DNA of 64,000 bases from Pseudomonadota bacterium (GTDB lineage: Bacteria > Pseudomonadota > Alphaproteobacteria > Rickettsiales > UBA6187), in contig JAQCEY010000001.1 in NCBI GenBank assembly GCA_027620075.1, positions 557,615 through 621,614 of the forward strand, written 5' to 3'. Numbering within the stretch: the stretch's first letter is position 1; each line of letters starts with the position of its first letter. Position numbers and translations under genes: made by a program. The notes beneath the pieces were generated by a model, which saw only the letters and a list, made by a program, of their open reading frames with translations, was not told the DNA's origin and did not search any database. Below, one piece after another: positions 25,343-34,597 of this stretch.

Positions 25343-26629
25343 ATGAACATTTTAGTTATCGGCTCAGGCGGACGTGAACACGCATTGATATGGAAATTAT
25401 CTCAATCTCCACAATGCGAAAAGATTTTTGCAATACCGGGTAACGGTGGTATTTCTAAAATCGCCGAGACTGTTGTAATATCAACTTCAAACCATGATGA
25501 CGTAATAAAATTCTGCAAAGACAATAATATAGAATTTGTAATGGTCGGCCCCGAAGCACCATTGGTTGAGGGGTTAGTTGACTCATTGGAGGCGGCTAAT
25601 ATACTCACATTTGGTCCTAGCAAAGTTGCCGCACAACTTGAAGGCTCAAAGGACTTTACCAAGAAAGCCTGTGATAACTATAATATCCCGACTGCTGATT
25701 ACCGGACTTTCACCGATGCAAATTCGGCAAAAGCATATATAAACGAGAAAGGAACGCCAATAGTTATAAAAGCTGACGGTCTTGCCGCAGGCAAAGGCGT
25801 AATAATAGCTCAGGATAAAGAAGAGGCATTTACCGCAATAGATGACATGCTGGTAAATAACCGGTTCGGAGATGCAGGAAAATCGGTAGTAGTTGAGGAA
25901 TTTTTAGAAGGCGAGGAAATTAGCGTATTTGCCATATGTGACGGCAATAAGGCACTATATTTCGGCTCGGCACAAGACCATAAGGCAGTAGGTGAAGGTG
26001 ATACCGGACCGAACACCGGAGGAATGGGTACATACTCCCCTGCCCCGGTTATGAATGCTGCACTGCAACAAGAGATTATGGAAAAAGCAATTATCCCTAC
26101 AATTGAGGGAATGAAAAAGGACGGCATGCCGTATAAAGGAGTTTTGTTCGCAGGGTTTATGGTAACCTCAAAAGGTGCAAAGCTACTTGAATTCAATGTA
26201 AGGTTCGGAGACCCCGAAACGCAGGTGTTAATGGCAAGGCTTGATGAAGACCTGCTTCCTATCCTGATATCCGCTGCAAAAGGGCAATTGCAGGAAAAAC
26301 AAATAAAGCTAAAGAACAAAACCGCCTTATGCGTGGTTATGGCGGCTAAGGGATATCCGGATTCATACCAAAAAGGTACGGTTATAAATAACCTTGAATC
26401 TTTAGAAAATTCCGAAGATATCGTTGTATTCCATGCAGGAACTAAACTTGACGAGAACGGCAATTTCCTTGCAAACGGCGGTAGGGTTCTTGGTGTAACC
26501 GCCCTTGGCACATCGGTAACACAAACTCAGGCAAAAGCATATAATGCCGTTGATAAAATTGACTGGAAAGACGGATTTTGCCGCCGTGATATCGGCTGGA
26601 GGGCTATAAAAAGAGAGAGTGCGGCTTAA
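25343..26629 (+). CDS. purD: Phosphoribosylamine-glycine ligase
   Basis: Second step of purine synthesis: joins glycine to phosphoribosylamine using ATP. The 428-residue protein has the N-terminal GSGGREHALIWKL, the ATP-grasp core with IKADGLAAGKGVIIA, the GPNTGGMGTYSPAP loop and the metal-binding LEFNVRFGDPETQ. Its stop codon overlaps the stop of the convergent DUF2336 gene by 4 bases. Confidence 0.97.
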   Translation: MNILVIGSGGREHALIWKLSQSPQCEKIFAIPGNGGISKIAETVVISTSNHDDVIKFCKDNNIEFVMVGPEAPLVEGLVDSLEAANILTFGPSKVAAQLEGSKDFTKKACDNYNIPTADYRTFTDANSAKAYINEKGTPIVIKADGLAAGKGVIIAQDKEEAFTAIDDMLVNNRFGDAGKSVVVEEFLEGEEISVFAICDGNKALYFGSAQDHKAVGEGDTGPNTGGMGTYSPAPVMNAALQQEIMEKAIIPTIEGMKKDGMPYKGVLFAGFMVTSKGAKLLEFNVRFGDPETQVLMARLDEDLLPILISAAKGQLQEKQIKLKNKTALCVVMAAKGYPDSYQKGTVINNLESLENSEDIVVFHAGTKLDENGNFLANGGRVLGVTALGTSVTQTQAKAYNAVDKIDWKDGFCRRDIGWRAIKRESAA

Positions 26630-27783
26630 TTTCTGCTTTCTCGTTCTTCGGCTTCCGCCATATCGACGTTATGGCGTATTAAAGTAACTATGTAATCAAG
26701 GTTTTCCACCTCACCTCGTTCCTCTGCATGCATCATCATATTTCCGATAATACGGTTAGCCACCTTTTTACTAAGCATTATACCGTTATTATTAAGTTCG
26801 CCCCTTAAATCACGCAATACATCGACTAATACTTCTGAAGCCTCATATAACTTGGGAGGTAGGTTTGCTCTTTCATATAGAACTTTAAAACCTTTGTTCC
26901 CCGTATCTTTTAACAGCTCCCTTACATTCAGCACGGGAACTTTTGTTGCCCTTGCTATACACACCTCAAATAAATTGAAGTTCCCTACGCAAAGTGCGGA
27001 TATAGGCATAAGGTCGGGCGGAATATGCAGTTTTGTCATAAGCTTGCAGAATTTATAATATTCCTGCTCGGTACTTTGCATACCCATTACTTTCATAGCA
27101 GAAACTTCCTGCCCCTTATTCATGACCTCATCAAAGTTTTTAACTTTGTTTTTATGCTTTTCTTCTAATTTTGCATATATTTCTTGTGATACGGTTCTAG
27201 CAAGTTTTTCCATTATAACGACAGGTATTTTTTCCCTTTGCACCATAGCTTCCAGAAGTTTTTCATTATTTGAAAAATCATCTATTATCTTTTTATACCC
27301 GTCATCGGCAACCCTCGCCCCATCATTATGCAACAACTTATCAACAACCTTTTCATGACCGGTTTCTATTAAAGCGTTTGAAACTAATTCCGAGACATCT
27401 TTTCTTTGAGCAACACTTTCCTGTTTAGATATATCTTGGGTGGAATCAATAATTTCGACAAGGTCTTCATCTGTAAGAACCTCGGAAAATGTAAGAACGG
27501 GTATTGAAACTTCATTAATATCTTTTGCCAACTCCATTACAACATCGTTAGGTATATCTTTGGATAGTTTTACGGATTCAGAAAGAACCTTTCTTACTTC
27601 AACTTCAGTATCTTTAAGTAGTATGCGGAATATTCTTTCCGCTATTTTCATCTGGTCTTCATCAAAGCCACCGGCAGAATAGTATTTACCTATCTTTTTG
27701 GTAACATCTAACCTTTTTTCAACAGAGCTTTTTATTAGCTTTTGAATATCGTCATCTGATAATATGGCTTTGTTACCATCCAT
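26626..27783 (-). CDS. DUF2336 domain protein
   Basis: A 385-residue all-helical protein of the DUF2336 family, found almost only in alphaproteobacteria. Typical elements are VRKVLSESVKLSKDIPNDVVMELA, in two parts near residues 60-85, then VPVLTFSEVLTDEDLVEII and the repeated EKLART and LLKDTGNKGF blocks. The helix pairs resemble HEAT-type repeats. No membrane segment or catalytic motif is visible, and the biochemical role is not established. AAGGT precedes the start. The stop overlaps that of purD. Confidence 0.8.
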   Translation of the reverse strand: MDGNKAILSDDDIQKLIKSSVEKRLDVTKKIGKYYSAGGFDEDQMKIAERIFRILLKDTEVEVRKVLSESVKLSKDIPNDVVMELAKDINEVSIPVLTFSEVLTDEDLVEIIDSTQDISKQESVAQRKDVSELVSNALIETGHEKVVDKLLHNDGARVADDGYKKIIDDFSNNEKLLEAMVQREKIPVVIMEKLARTVSQEIYAKLEEKHKNKVKNFDEVMNKGQEVSAMKVMGMQSTEQEYYKFCKLMTKLHIPPDLMPISALCVGNFNLFEVCIARATKVPVLNVRELLKDTGNKGFKVLYERANLPPKLYEASEVLVDVLRDLRGELNNNGIMLSKKVANRIIGNMMMHAEERGEVENLDYIVTLIRHNVDMAEAEERESRN

Positions 27784-27992
27784 AGAAAATACCTTAAAAA
27801 TAATACCTAATTTTAAACCGTACTAACTGTACTAACTATACATTTTACCGCACAAATGGTTAATTTTCTATTAATATGCGATTATTAACGGCAATCGGTT
27901 CAATATAGGACATGGGTGTTGTTTTTATTATTATTGCATCTAAAAATAAAAACATGCTATACAGCATCTAGCCAAAATAATATGAGGAAGCT

Positions 27993-28985
27993 ATGGGTCA
28001 GGTATTATCGGGTGTGCAGCCTACAGGTAACTTACATCTTGGTAACTATCTTGGAGCGATAAAGAACTGGGTTAAAATGCAGGACGAGCATAACTGTCTT
28101 TTCTGTATAGTTGACCTTCACGCTATCACAGTTCCGCAAGACCCTAAAGAGCTACTAAACAACACAAGAAATACGGCAGCAGCCTATATCGCCTGCGGTA
28201 TCGACCCGAAAAAATCCGTTATATTCCATCAATCTTCAGTGCCTGAACATTCCGAGCTTGCATGGCTATTATCTACCGTAACACCGCTTGGCTGGTTAAA
28301 CCGTATGACACAATTCAAGGAAAAGGCAGGAAAGCACAAGGATTTAAGTTGTTTAGCCCTATATAGCTATCCTGTGCTTATGGCTGCCGATATATTGCTA
28401 TATAAGGCAACGCATGTGCCTGTAGGTGAAGACCAAAAACAGCATCTTGAGCTGACACGCGATATAGCCGGAGCGTTTAACCATCAGTATAATAAGGAAT
28501 ATTTCGCACTTCCCGAGCCTATTATATTAGGTGAGGCTACCCGTGTTATGTCCCTTCGTGACGGCACGAAGAAAATGAGCAAATCCGAAGAATCCGATAA
28601 TTCCCGCATAAACCTGACGGACGATGACGATACTATAGTAAAAAAGATAAAAAAAGCAAAGTCCGATATGGTAGAAGGTGTTACTTATAACGTGGAAGAA
28701 CGCCCCGAAGCAAGCAACCTTCTTAATATATATTCGGCTATGAGCGGAGAAAAACGAACTGAAATAGAAAAAAGATATGCAAGTGCCGGTTTTGCAAAGT
28801 TCAAATCAGATTTAGCGGAAGTTGTAGTAGAAAATATCAGCCCTATACGCAACGAAATACAGAAATTACAACAGGATAAATCATATCTTGATGATATATT
28901 ACGCAACGGAACCGAAACCGCTCGCAAAATAGCTAACAACAGCATAGGTGAAATAAAGGATATTATGGGATTGTTGAAAGTATAA
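27993..28985 (+). CDS. trpS: Tryptophanyl-tRNA synthetase
   Basis: Charges tRNA-Trp. A class I synthetase of 330 residues with the HIGH-type motif HLGN (15-18, in PTGNLHLGNY) and KMSKS at 194-198. The dimer and tryptophan-binding regions (DLHAITVPQDP, VPVGEDQKQHLELTRDIA) are intact. GAGGAAG lies 3 bases before the ATG. It stands alone, with an intergenic palindrome about 60 bases behind. Confidence 0.97.
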   Translation: MGQVLSGVQPTGNLHLGNYLGAIKNWVKMQDEHNCLFCIVDLHAITVPQDPKELLNNTRNTAAAYIACGIDPKKSVIFHQSSVPEHSELAWLLSTVTPLGWLNRMTQFKEKAGKHKDLSCLALYSYPVLMAADILLYKATHVPVGEDQKQHLELTRDIAGAFNHQYNKEYFALPEPIILGEATRVMSLRDGTKKMSKSEESDNSRINLTDDDDTIVKKIKKAKSDMVEGVTYNVEERPEASNLLNIYSAMSGEKRTEIEKRYASAGFAKFKSDLAEVVVENISPIRNEIQKLQQDKSYLDDILRNGTETARKIANNSIGEIKDIMGLLKV

Positions 28986-29048
28986 CTTTAGCGGGAGTTA
29001 TGATAAGTTTGAATTTATAGTGATTTAAAATAACTTCCTTAACATAAG

Positions 29049-29090
29049 TTGTCATTCCCCGAATTTACGTAAGTAAATTATAGGGGAATC
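29049..29090. repeat. Single-arm copy of the TTGTCAT-CCCCG palindrome
   Basis: Opens TTGTCATTCCCCG, contains the palindrome AATTTAC-GTAA-GTAAATT and closes TATAGGGGAATC. The body is nearly identical to the left arm at 31429-31470. No inverted partner is visible within 100 bases. It is preceded by AACATAAG, as is the copy at 22860. Confidence 0.7.
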
Positions 29091-29177
29091 CATAGTCAGG
29101 GTTATATAATAAATACTCTCAAAAAACACCTCATTCAAATCCTTGCTGAAAATTAACACATATGTTACAATTATATA

Positions 29178-30194
29178 ATGAAATATATTATTATTTTCGT
29201 TTTTCTGGCTATACCGCTATTACTGCACTCTAACAATGCAATTGCATTAGGTGGTGATTACGTAGTTGTTGTGTATGAGCTTGATAAAGTAAAGCGTATA
29301 GACCCGAATGCCGCCCCACAGTCTGATAGCAACGAAACAGGGCGGAATATTTCGGTAAAACAGGATATCCATATTGAAAGCGGTTCATTTAAAATTAGCC
29401 TGTTAAGCGGTGATTACCATTATTCGGACGTTAGGCAGTATAATAATAAATTAACAAGGCTCAATGAAAGAGGTAATTCCAATAAATGGAAATATGCCAT
29501 AAAAACTACCGAACTTAATGAGCAAATACATCAAATGAACATGCAGGAAATGCTTCGTCAATTAAACGCCGATGAAGAAGCTAATAGCTCCGATAACAGG
29601 GAAAGAAATATATTAGGCTGGACGGTAAGGATTCAGGAAGACCTTTTAAAAGAAAATTTATTACAAGCCCGTGCGTTAAGGGAATTACAAAACCAATTAT
29701 TAAAGATTCGAAACCGTGTACCGTATAGAGCCATGAAGCAACTGCAAACCGTTAGCATTTTTTTATACAAGGACAAAGGCGGAGTTGACCCTAACGTAAC
29801 AGCTTATTATTCACCTTTATATAAAGCCGTAGTTTTCCATAATGCGGAAAAACTTCAAAATTTATCCGACAGGCAAAATGCGGTGGTGCTGCACGAACTT
29901 GCACACGGCTACCACGACATAGTATTAAGCTACGATAATCAACAAATTAAAGATGCTTATGACAATGCCGTTAAAAACGGTCTTTATACTAACGTAAAAA
30001 CACAAAACGGCGGTATAGCATCTAAGGCATATGCACTTGAAAATCATGTTGAATATTTCGCCGAATTATCGGAAACCTATTTTTCAAGGAAGTACGGCTC
30101 GTTCGAAAACGACTATTACCCGTTCAACATTTACGACCTGAAAAAATATGACAATATCGGTTATAAACTGGCTGAAGAAATGTGGGGAAAGTAG
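29178..30194 (+). CDS. Putative secreted zinc metallopeptidase
   Basis: A 338-residue exported protein with a clear signal peptide (hydrophobic residues about 2-22, then NAIALG). Residues about 95-190 are charged and helical. The metallopeptidase motif HELAH is at H239-H243 (VVLHELAHGYHD). A downstream HVEYFAELSETYF at about residue 290 supplies a glutamate that could be the third zinc ligand, as in gluzincin-like folds. I do not recognise the family; the motif spacing suggests a zincin active on protein or cell wall. It stands alone between trpS and nadA. Confidence 0.65.
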   Translation: MKYIIIFVFLAIPLLLHSNNAIALGGDYVVVVYELDKVKRIDPNAAPQSDSNETGRNISVKQDIHIESGSFKISLLSGDYHYSDVRQYNNKLTRLNERGNSNKWKYAIKTTELNEQIHQMNMQEMLRQLNADEEANSSDNRERNILGWTVRIQEDLLKENLLQARALRELQNQLLKIRNRVPYRAMKQLQTVSIFLYKDKGGVDPNVTAYYSPLYKAVVFHNAEKLQNLSDRQNAVVLHELAHGYHDIVLSYDNQQIKDAYDNAVKNGLYTNVKTQNGGIASKAYALENHVEYFAELSETYFSRKYGSFENDYYPFNIYDLKKYDNIGYKLAEEMWGK

Positions 30195-30321
30195 TATAAC
30201 TACCATATTAAAATATTATATAGTGTTTTAGCTTGCAGGCACTCTTTTACTTGTTTTTTTGTACCAAATATATTATGAAAGGCTGCTTGAGTTATTTTTT
30301 ATATAAAAAATTATAAATTTA

Positions 30322-31314
30322 ATGGTCGATACAAAATCTTTAAAAATTGCCGACGAGCATGACATAGACCCTTCGCTCAATCTTGAAGACGAGATTAACC
30401 GACTTCGAGAAAGCATGAATGCCGTTATACTCGCTCATTACTATCAGGATTCGGAGATTCAGGATCTTGCGGATTTTGTAGGCGATTCCCTTGACCTATC
30501 AAGGAAGGCTGCCGCAACCGATGCCGATGTTATTGTTTTTTGCGGTGTAACGTTCATGGCTGACGTTGCAAAGATATTAAACCCGACAAAAACAGTCCTG
30601 ATACCCGATACAAATGCCGGCTGTTCATTGGAATTCTCATGTAGACCCGAGGCATTAAAGGCATTTAAAGAACAAAATCCCGACCACATAGTCCTGACTT
30701 ATATAAATTCTTCCGCTGAGGTTAAAGCACTTTCCGACATAATAGTCACCTCATCGAATGCGGAATATATAATAAACCGGATACCTGAAGAACAACCTAT
30801 AATATTTGCTCCCGACAAGTACCTTGGCGGCTACCTGAACCGCAAGACAGGGCGTAATATGCTCTTATGGGAAGGTTCTTGTATAGTACATGAAAGATTT
30901 TCTGAAAAAGAACTGGTAAAACTAAAGACTATACACCCTGATGCGAAAATTATCGCCCACCCTGAATGTCCCGAATCATTGCTGGCATATGCAGACCATA
31001 TAGGCTCAACCTCATCTTTGATAAACTTCACTAAAGAAAATAACGGCAGTGAATTTATAGTCCTTACCGAACCGGGCATCATCCACCGAATGGAAAAAGA
31101 ATCTGCCCGAAGTAAATTCTATGACGTTCCGGGAACCCAAGAGGGTGCATGTGCATCATGTAACGAATGCCCTTATATGCGACTTAACACTTTAGAAAAA
31201 CTATATATGTGTATGGTTAATAAATCCCCTGCGATAAATATAACCGAAGAACTGCGTCTTGCGGCGAAAAAGCCTCTTGATAAAATGCTTGAGATGTCAC
31301 CTCCCGAGAAATGA
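30322..31314 (+). CDS. nadA: Quinolinate synthase
   Basis: Condenses iminoaspartate with dihydroxyacetone phosphate to quinolinate for NAD synthesis, using a [4Fe-4S] cluster. The 330-residue protein has LAHYYQDSEIQDLADFVGDSL in two parts near 37-57 and FCGVTFMAD at about 73-81. The likely cluster ligands are C101 (NAGCS), C187 (EGSCIVH) and one of C277/C280/C283 (ACASCNEC). No strong ribosome-binding site is visible before the ATG. nadB and nadC are not in the window. The stop is TGA. Confidence 0.95.
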   Translation: MVDTKSLKIADEHDIDPSLNLEDEINRLRESMNAVILAHYYQDSEIQDLADFVGDSLDLSRKAAATDADVIVFCGVTFMADVAKILNPTKTVLIPDTNAGCSLEFSCRPEALKAFKEQNPDHIVLTYINSSAEVKALSDIIVTSSNAEYIINRIPEEQPIIFAPDKYLGGYLNRKTGRNMLLWEGSCIVHERFSEKELVKLKTIHPDAKIIAHPECPESLLAYADHIGSTSSLINFTKENNGSEFIVLTEPGIIHRMEKESARSKFYDVPGTQEGACASCNECPYMRLNTLEKLYMCMVNKSPAINITEELRLAAKKPLDKMLEMSPPEK

Positions 31315-31428
31315 TATTTTAGCCGCTTTTGTATATTGGCATTGTTTAAATAAATTCGCCTATGATATATATAAAAAGTGCTATATATTTTGGCATTGCT
31401 AACCAAAAGAGTTAACACTCCTTAAGTT

Positions 31429-31529
31429 GCGTCATTCCACGAATTTACGTAAGTAAATTATAGGGGAATCTCAGTCAATTTGAACCGGATTACCCTATAA
31501 TTTTGTTACACAAAATTCGGGTAATGACG
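31429..31529. repeat. Bipartite palindrome of the GTCATTCCCCG family
   Basis: The left arm 31429-31470 (GCGTCATTCCACG ... TATAGGGGAATC) and the right arm 31487-31529 (GGATTACCCTATAA ... GGGTAATGACG) are inverted relatives of each other. Each arm contains its own AAATT-based hairpin. The element fills most of the gap between nadA and rlmE and ends about 60 bases before the rlmE start. Confidence 0.7.
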
Positions 31530-31590
31530 TAAAACTATTTTGGCTAGCAATACCTATATTTTTAACCATAATCGTAAAAAGAATACAAAA

Positions 31591-32286
31591 ATGCCCAAAG
31601 ATAAAAAGCCCGGAGATGCCTCGCAAGGTGGCATGAGGCAGATACATAAGAAAGTAAAGACCGCAAAGGGACGTAAACGCTCCTCTACAAAATGGCTGCA
31701 ACGTCAGCTAAATGACCCTTATGTGCAGATGGCACAAAGAGACGGCTACCGCTCACGTGCCGCCTATAAAATCATTGAGATTGATGATAAATTCAACATA
31801 TTCCAACCGGGCAAAAGCGTTGTTGACCTTGGAGCGGCTCCGGGAGGCTGGACTCAGGTTGCGGTACAACGCACAAAAGGTGCTACGGTTGTAGGTATAG
31901 ATTTACAGCAAATAGATCCTATAATAGGTGCAACACTGATAAAATACGATTTTACCGAAGACCACGCACTTATATTGCTTGAAGAAGCTATGCAAAGTAA
32001 GAAGGTTGATGTGGTGTTAAGCGATATGGCAGCCCCTTCTTGCGGACACGCACCTACCGACCATATACGAATCATGGGTCTGTGTGAGATAGCGTTTGAT
32101 TTTGCAAAAAATAATTTAAATGAAGGCGGAGCGTTTGCGGCTAAGATACTGCAAGGCGGGGCTGAAAAAGAACTGCTTGACGATATGAAGCAGCATTTCA
32201 AAATTGTAAAGCACTTTAAACCTGATTCAAGCCGCAAGGACTCTGCCGAAATGTATGTTGTGGCAACAGGTTTTAAGGGTTCATAA
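31591..32286 (+). CDS. rlmE: 23S rRNA 2'-O-ribose methyltransferase RlmE (FtsJ)
   Basis: Methylates U2552 of 23S rRNA. The protein has a basic N-terminus, then RDGYRSRAAYK with the first catalytic lysine, the SAM site VVDLGAAPGGWTQVA, the catalytic Asp in VLSDMAAPSCG, Lys in AAKILQGG and Glu in SAEMYVVATG: the K-D-K-E set is complete. I chose the ATG at 31591; the frame also allows a TTG at 31540, which would add 17 residues that look like leader sequence. Confidence 0.93.
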   Translation: MPKDKKPGDASQGGMRQIHKKVKTAKGRKRSSTKWLQRQLNDPYVQMAQRDGYRSRAAYKIIEIDDKFNIFQPGKSVVDLGAAPGGWTQVAVQRTKGATVVGIDLQQIDPIIGATLIKYDFTEDHALILLEEAMQSKKVDVVLSDMAAPSCGHAPTDHIRIMGLCEIAFDFAKNNLNEGGAFAAKILQGGAEKELLDDMKQHFKIVKHFKPDSSRKDSAEMYVVATGFKGS

Positions 32287-32389
32287 TTCTATAGTTAACA
32301 CTCCCCAAAAAATCGGCGAAAAATACTATACATAAATATATTTTTCTCTTAATGTTAGCATTTTTATAAACTACAAATTATATGTAATA

Positions 32390-32779
32390 ATGCCTGATAA
32401 ACCCCACGGTGATTTAACTACTCGTACCCTTGCTATGCCTGCCGATACCAACCCTGCCGGAGACATATTCGGTGGCTGGCTACTTGCTCAGATGGATATA
32501 GCCGGTAACCTTGTTTCCAAACGTATAGCTAAAGGACGCACAGTGACGGTTTCGGTTGATTCAATGAACTTTCACCTACCCGTTTTTGTCGGCGACACGG
32601 TCGCATGCTACACAAAAGTAAAACGGATAGGACGCACATCGGTAACTATCCATGTTGAAGCATGGGTATCAAGACAATATACAACAAAATTGATACGTGT
32701 AACCGAAGGCAACTTCACATTCGTGGCTATTGACGATGACAGGAAACCAAGAATAATACAAAAGGATAGTGATGAATAA
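32390..32779 (+). CDS. Acyl-CoA thioesterase, YciA-like hotdog protein
   Basis: A 129-residue hotdog-fold thioesterase that hydrolyses acyl-CoA. The catalytic segment NPAGDIFGGWLLAQMD (about residues 20-35) is that of YciA-type enzymes, with the Asp of GDIFGG as catalytic acid, and VDSMNFHLPVFVGD follows. The end overlaps the next gene by 8 bases, so translation is probably coupled. Confidence 0.9.
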   Translation: MPDKPHGDLTTRTLAMPADTNPAGDIFGGWLLAQMDIAGNLVSKRIAKGRTVTVSVDSMNFHLPVFVGDTVACYTKVKRIGRTSVTIHVEAWVSRQYTTKLIRVTEGNFTFVAIDDDRKPRIIQKDSDE

Positions 32780-33848
32780 TATAAAACGCAGGGCTTTTTT
32801 AGCCGGAACATTAGCGGCAGGTGCTACGGCGAGTTTTCCCTCTCCGGCCATATCTTCGGGCAAACGTCAGTGGAAAATGGTAATGACATGGCAAAAGGCA
32901 TTGCCGGGTCTTGGTACGGGTGCGGTTCGTCTTGCTAACCGTATAACGTCACTTTCCGGCGGACAATTAGAAATCAAAGTTTATGGCGGCGGAGAATTAG
33001 TTCCTGCTATGGAAGTATTTGATGCGGTCTCTCAAGGCACTGCCGAAATGGGACATGCAGCTCCATATTACTGGCTTAATAAAAGTAAGGCTACGGGTTT
33101 CTTTTGCGGCGTACCGGGCGGACTCACCGCTCAGGAACAAAACGGCTGGCTATATTTTGGCGGCGGTCAAAAACTCTGGAACGAATTATATGCACAATTC
33201 GGACTGATAGCATTCCCTGCCGGCAACACAGGCTGCCAGATGGGTGGCTGGTTCAACAAAGAGGTGAACACCCCCGATGATATAAAGGGACTTAAAATGC
33301 GTATTCCCGGTCTTGCAGGAGAAGTATTCACTAAGCTTGGCGGAAGTGCTCAGGTCATACCTCCGCAGGAGCTTTTTACATCAATGCAATCGGGTGTAAT
33401 TGACGCACTTGAGTGGGTAGGACCTTGGAACGACATGTCGCTTGGCTTCCATAAAGTTTCCAAATATTATTATGGTCCGGCTTTTCAGGAGGGAGGGCCA
33501 ACACTGGAATTAATGATTAACAAAAAAGCTTTTGACGAATTGCCTAAAGAGCTTCAACAAATTGTAAAGATTTCATGTGCCACTGAAAACGACCTGATAC
33601 TTGCAGAATATCACGCAAATAATATCCGAGCGTTCAAAGCTTTCAAAAACGAGCATAATGTCGATATCAGGCGTTATCCCGATTCGGTCTTAAAAGCGTT
33701 ATTTTCTACCGCTGAAGAAGTTATTGCCGGCGTTGCCGATGAAGGCGATATTGAAAAAAGGATATACGAATCATATAAATCATATCGAGATATGACCGTA
33801 GCCATGAGTCCGTTCACCGAACTTGGATTCATGAATGCGAGAATTTAA
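32772..33848 (+). CDS. TRAP-type periplasmic solute-binding protein (DctP/TakP-like), orphan
   Basis: A protein of about 358 residues with a twin-arginine-type signal (KRRAFLAGTLAAGA). The mature part has the TRAP binding-protein signature, including the GLKMRIPGLAGEVFTKLGG region with the substrate-binding Arg and SGVIDALEWVGPWND. These resemble TakP-like binders of 2-oxo acids. The start is ATG 32772, inside the end of the thioesterase gene. The membrane subunits DctQ and DctM, without which it cannot act in uptake, are not in the window. Confidence 0.88.
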   Translation: MNNIKRRAFLAGTLAAGATASFPSPAISSGKRQWKMVMTWQKALPGLGTGAVRLANRITSLSGGQLEIKVYGGGELVPAMEVFDAVSQGTAEMGHAAPYYWLNKSKATGFFCGVPGGLTAQEQNGWLYFGGGQKLWNELYAQFGLIAFPAGNTGCQMGGWFNKEVNTPDDIKGLKMRIPGLAGEVFTKLGGSAQVIPPQELFTSMQSGVIDALEWVGPWNDMSLGFHKVSKYYYGPAFQEGGPTLELMINKKAFDELPKELQQIVKISCATENDLILAEYHANNIRAFKAFKNEHNVDIRRYPDSVLKALFSTAEEVIAGVADEGDIEKRIYESYKSYRDMTVAMSPFTELGFMNARI

Positions 33849-33883
33849 ATTATAGTAAATTAGTGTTGCTAACCAAACAATAA

Positions 33884-33913
33884 AAAAGGCTCTTTAAATA
33901 AAGAGCCTTTTTT
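33884..33913. terminator. Bidirectional intrinsic terminator
   Basis: AAAAGGCTCTTT and AAAGAGCCTTTT pair with a short AT loop. An A-run on one side and a T-run on the other make it usable from both strands. It lies between the convergent TRAP gene and pal. Confidence 0.9.
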
Positions 33914-33932
33914 AGCTATATTTAATATCATG

Positions 33933-34454
33933 TTACTTTATAACAGTAACACCCCTTCTATTCTCAGCCCAAGCAGACGAGTTAGAACCTACTACCGCAG
34001 GACGCTCTTTACCGTATGATGTAGCTTGGATTCTGCTAGAACTAATACCTGAAGAAATCAGATATTTCTTAACAGCTTCCGCACGTCTTTCACCTAAAGC
34101 AAGGTTATACTCACGTGTACCGCGCTCATCGCAGTGTCCTTCTACTATAACATCTACATTAGGGTTCTTCTTTAACCAAGCAACCTGCTTATCTAAAGTT
34201 GACTGACCTTTTGCAGTTATAATAGAACTATCGAACGCAAAGAAAACTCTGTCATTTGCCCTAGCACCGACTTTACTGCCGGGGATTTTAGCAAAAGTTT
34301 CAAGATTTCCGCTGTCGATCATATATTGACCGGACACATCTGAAGAACTTGCACTTTCTCCATCCGAGTATTTTCCGGCATCGGTTGACTTTGTTGAACT
34401 ACACGCAGATAGGATTAGTATTGTTGATATTACGGCTAAGGCTCTGATAAACAT
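33933..34454 (-). CDS. pal: Peptidoglycan-associated lipoprotein Pal
   Basis: An outer-membrane lipoprotein that binds peptidoglycan and TolB. The lipobox is LSAC, with the lipidated Cys at residue 18 from this start. The OmpA-like domain carries VEGHCDERGTREYN, ALGERRAEAVKKYL and AWAENRRGV. I chose ATG 34454 because AGGAA lies about 8 bases before it; ATG 34469 is also possible and adds MRNFK. It is the last gene of the minus-strand tol operon, 128 bases behind tolB. Confidence 0.95.
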   Translation of the reverse strand: MFIRALAVISTILILSACSSTKSTDAGKYSDGESASSSDVSGQYMIDSGNLETFAKIPGSKVGARANDRVFFAFDSSIITAKGQSTLDKQVAWLKKNPNVDVIVEGHCDERGTREYNLALGERRAEAVKKYLISSGISSSRIQATSYGKERPAVVGSNSSAWAENRRGVTVIK

Positions 34455-34597
34455 CTTAAAGTTCCTCATACTTTGATTATTTTGAAATAAGCCTGATTTA
34501 TCATCAGACTCGTCAAGTTTAATATTATTTACAATTATTCTTTATATAGGTCAATAGCAACTATTATATAAACTTAAATTTTTACGCTATTTTTATT

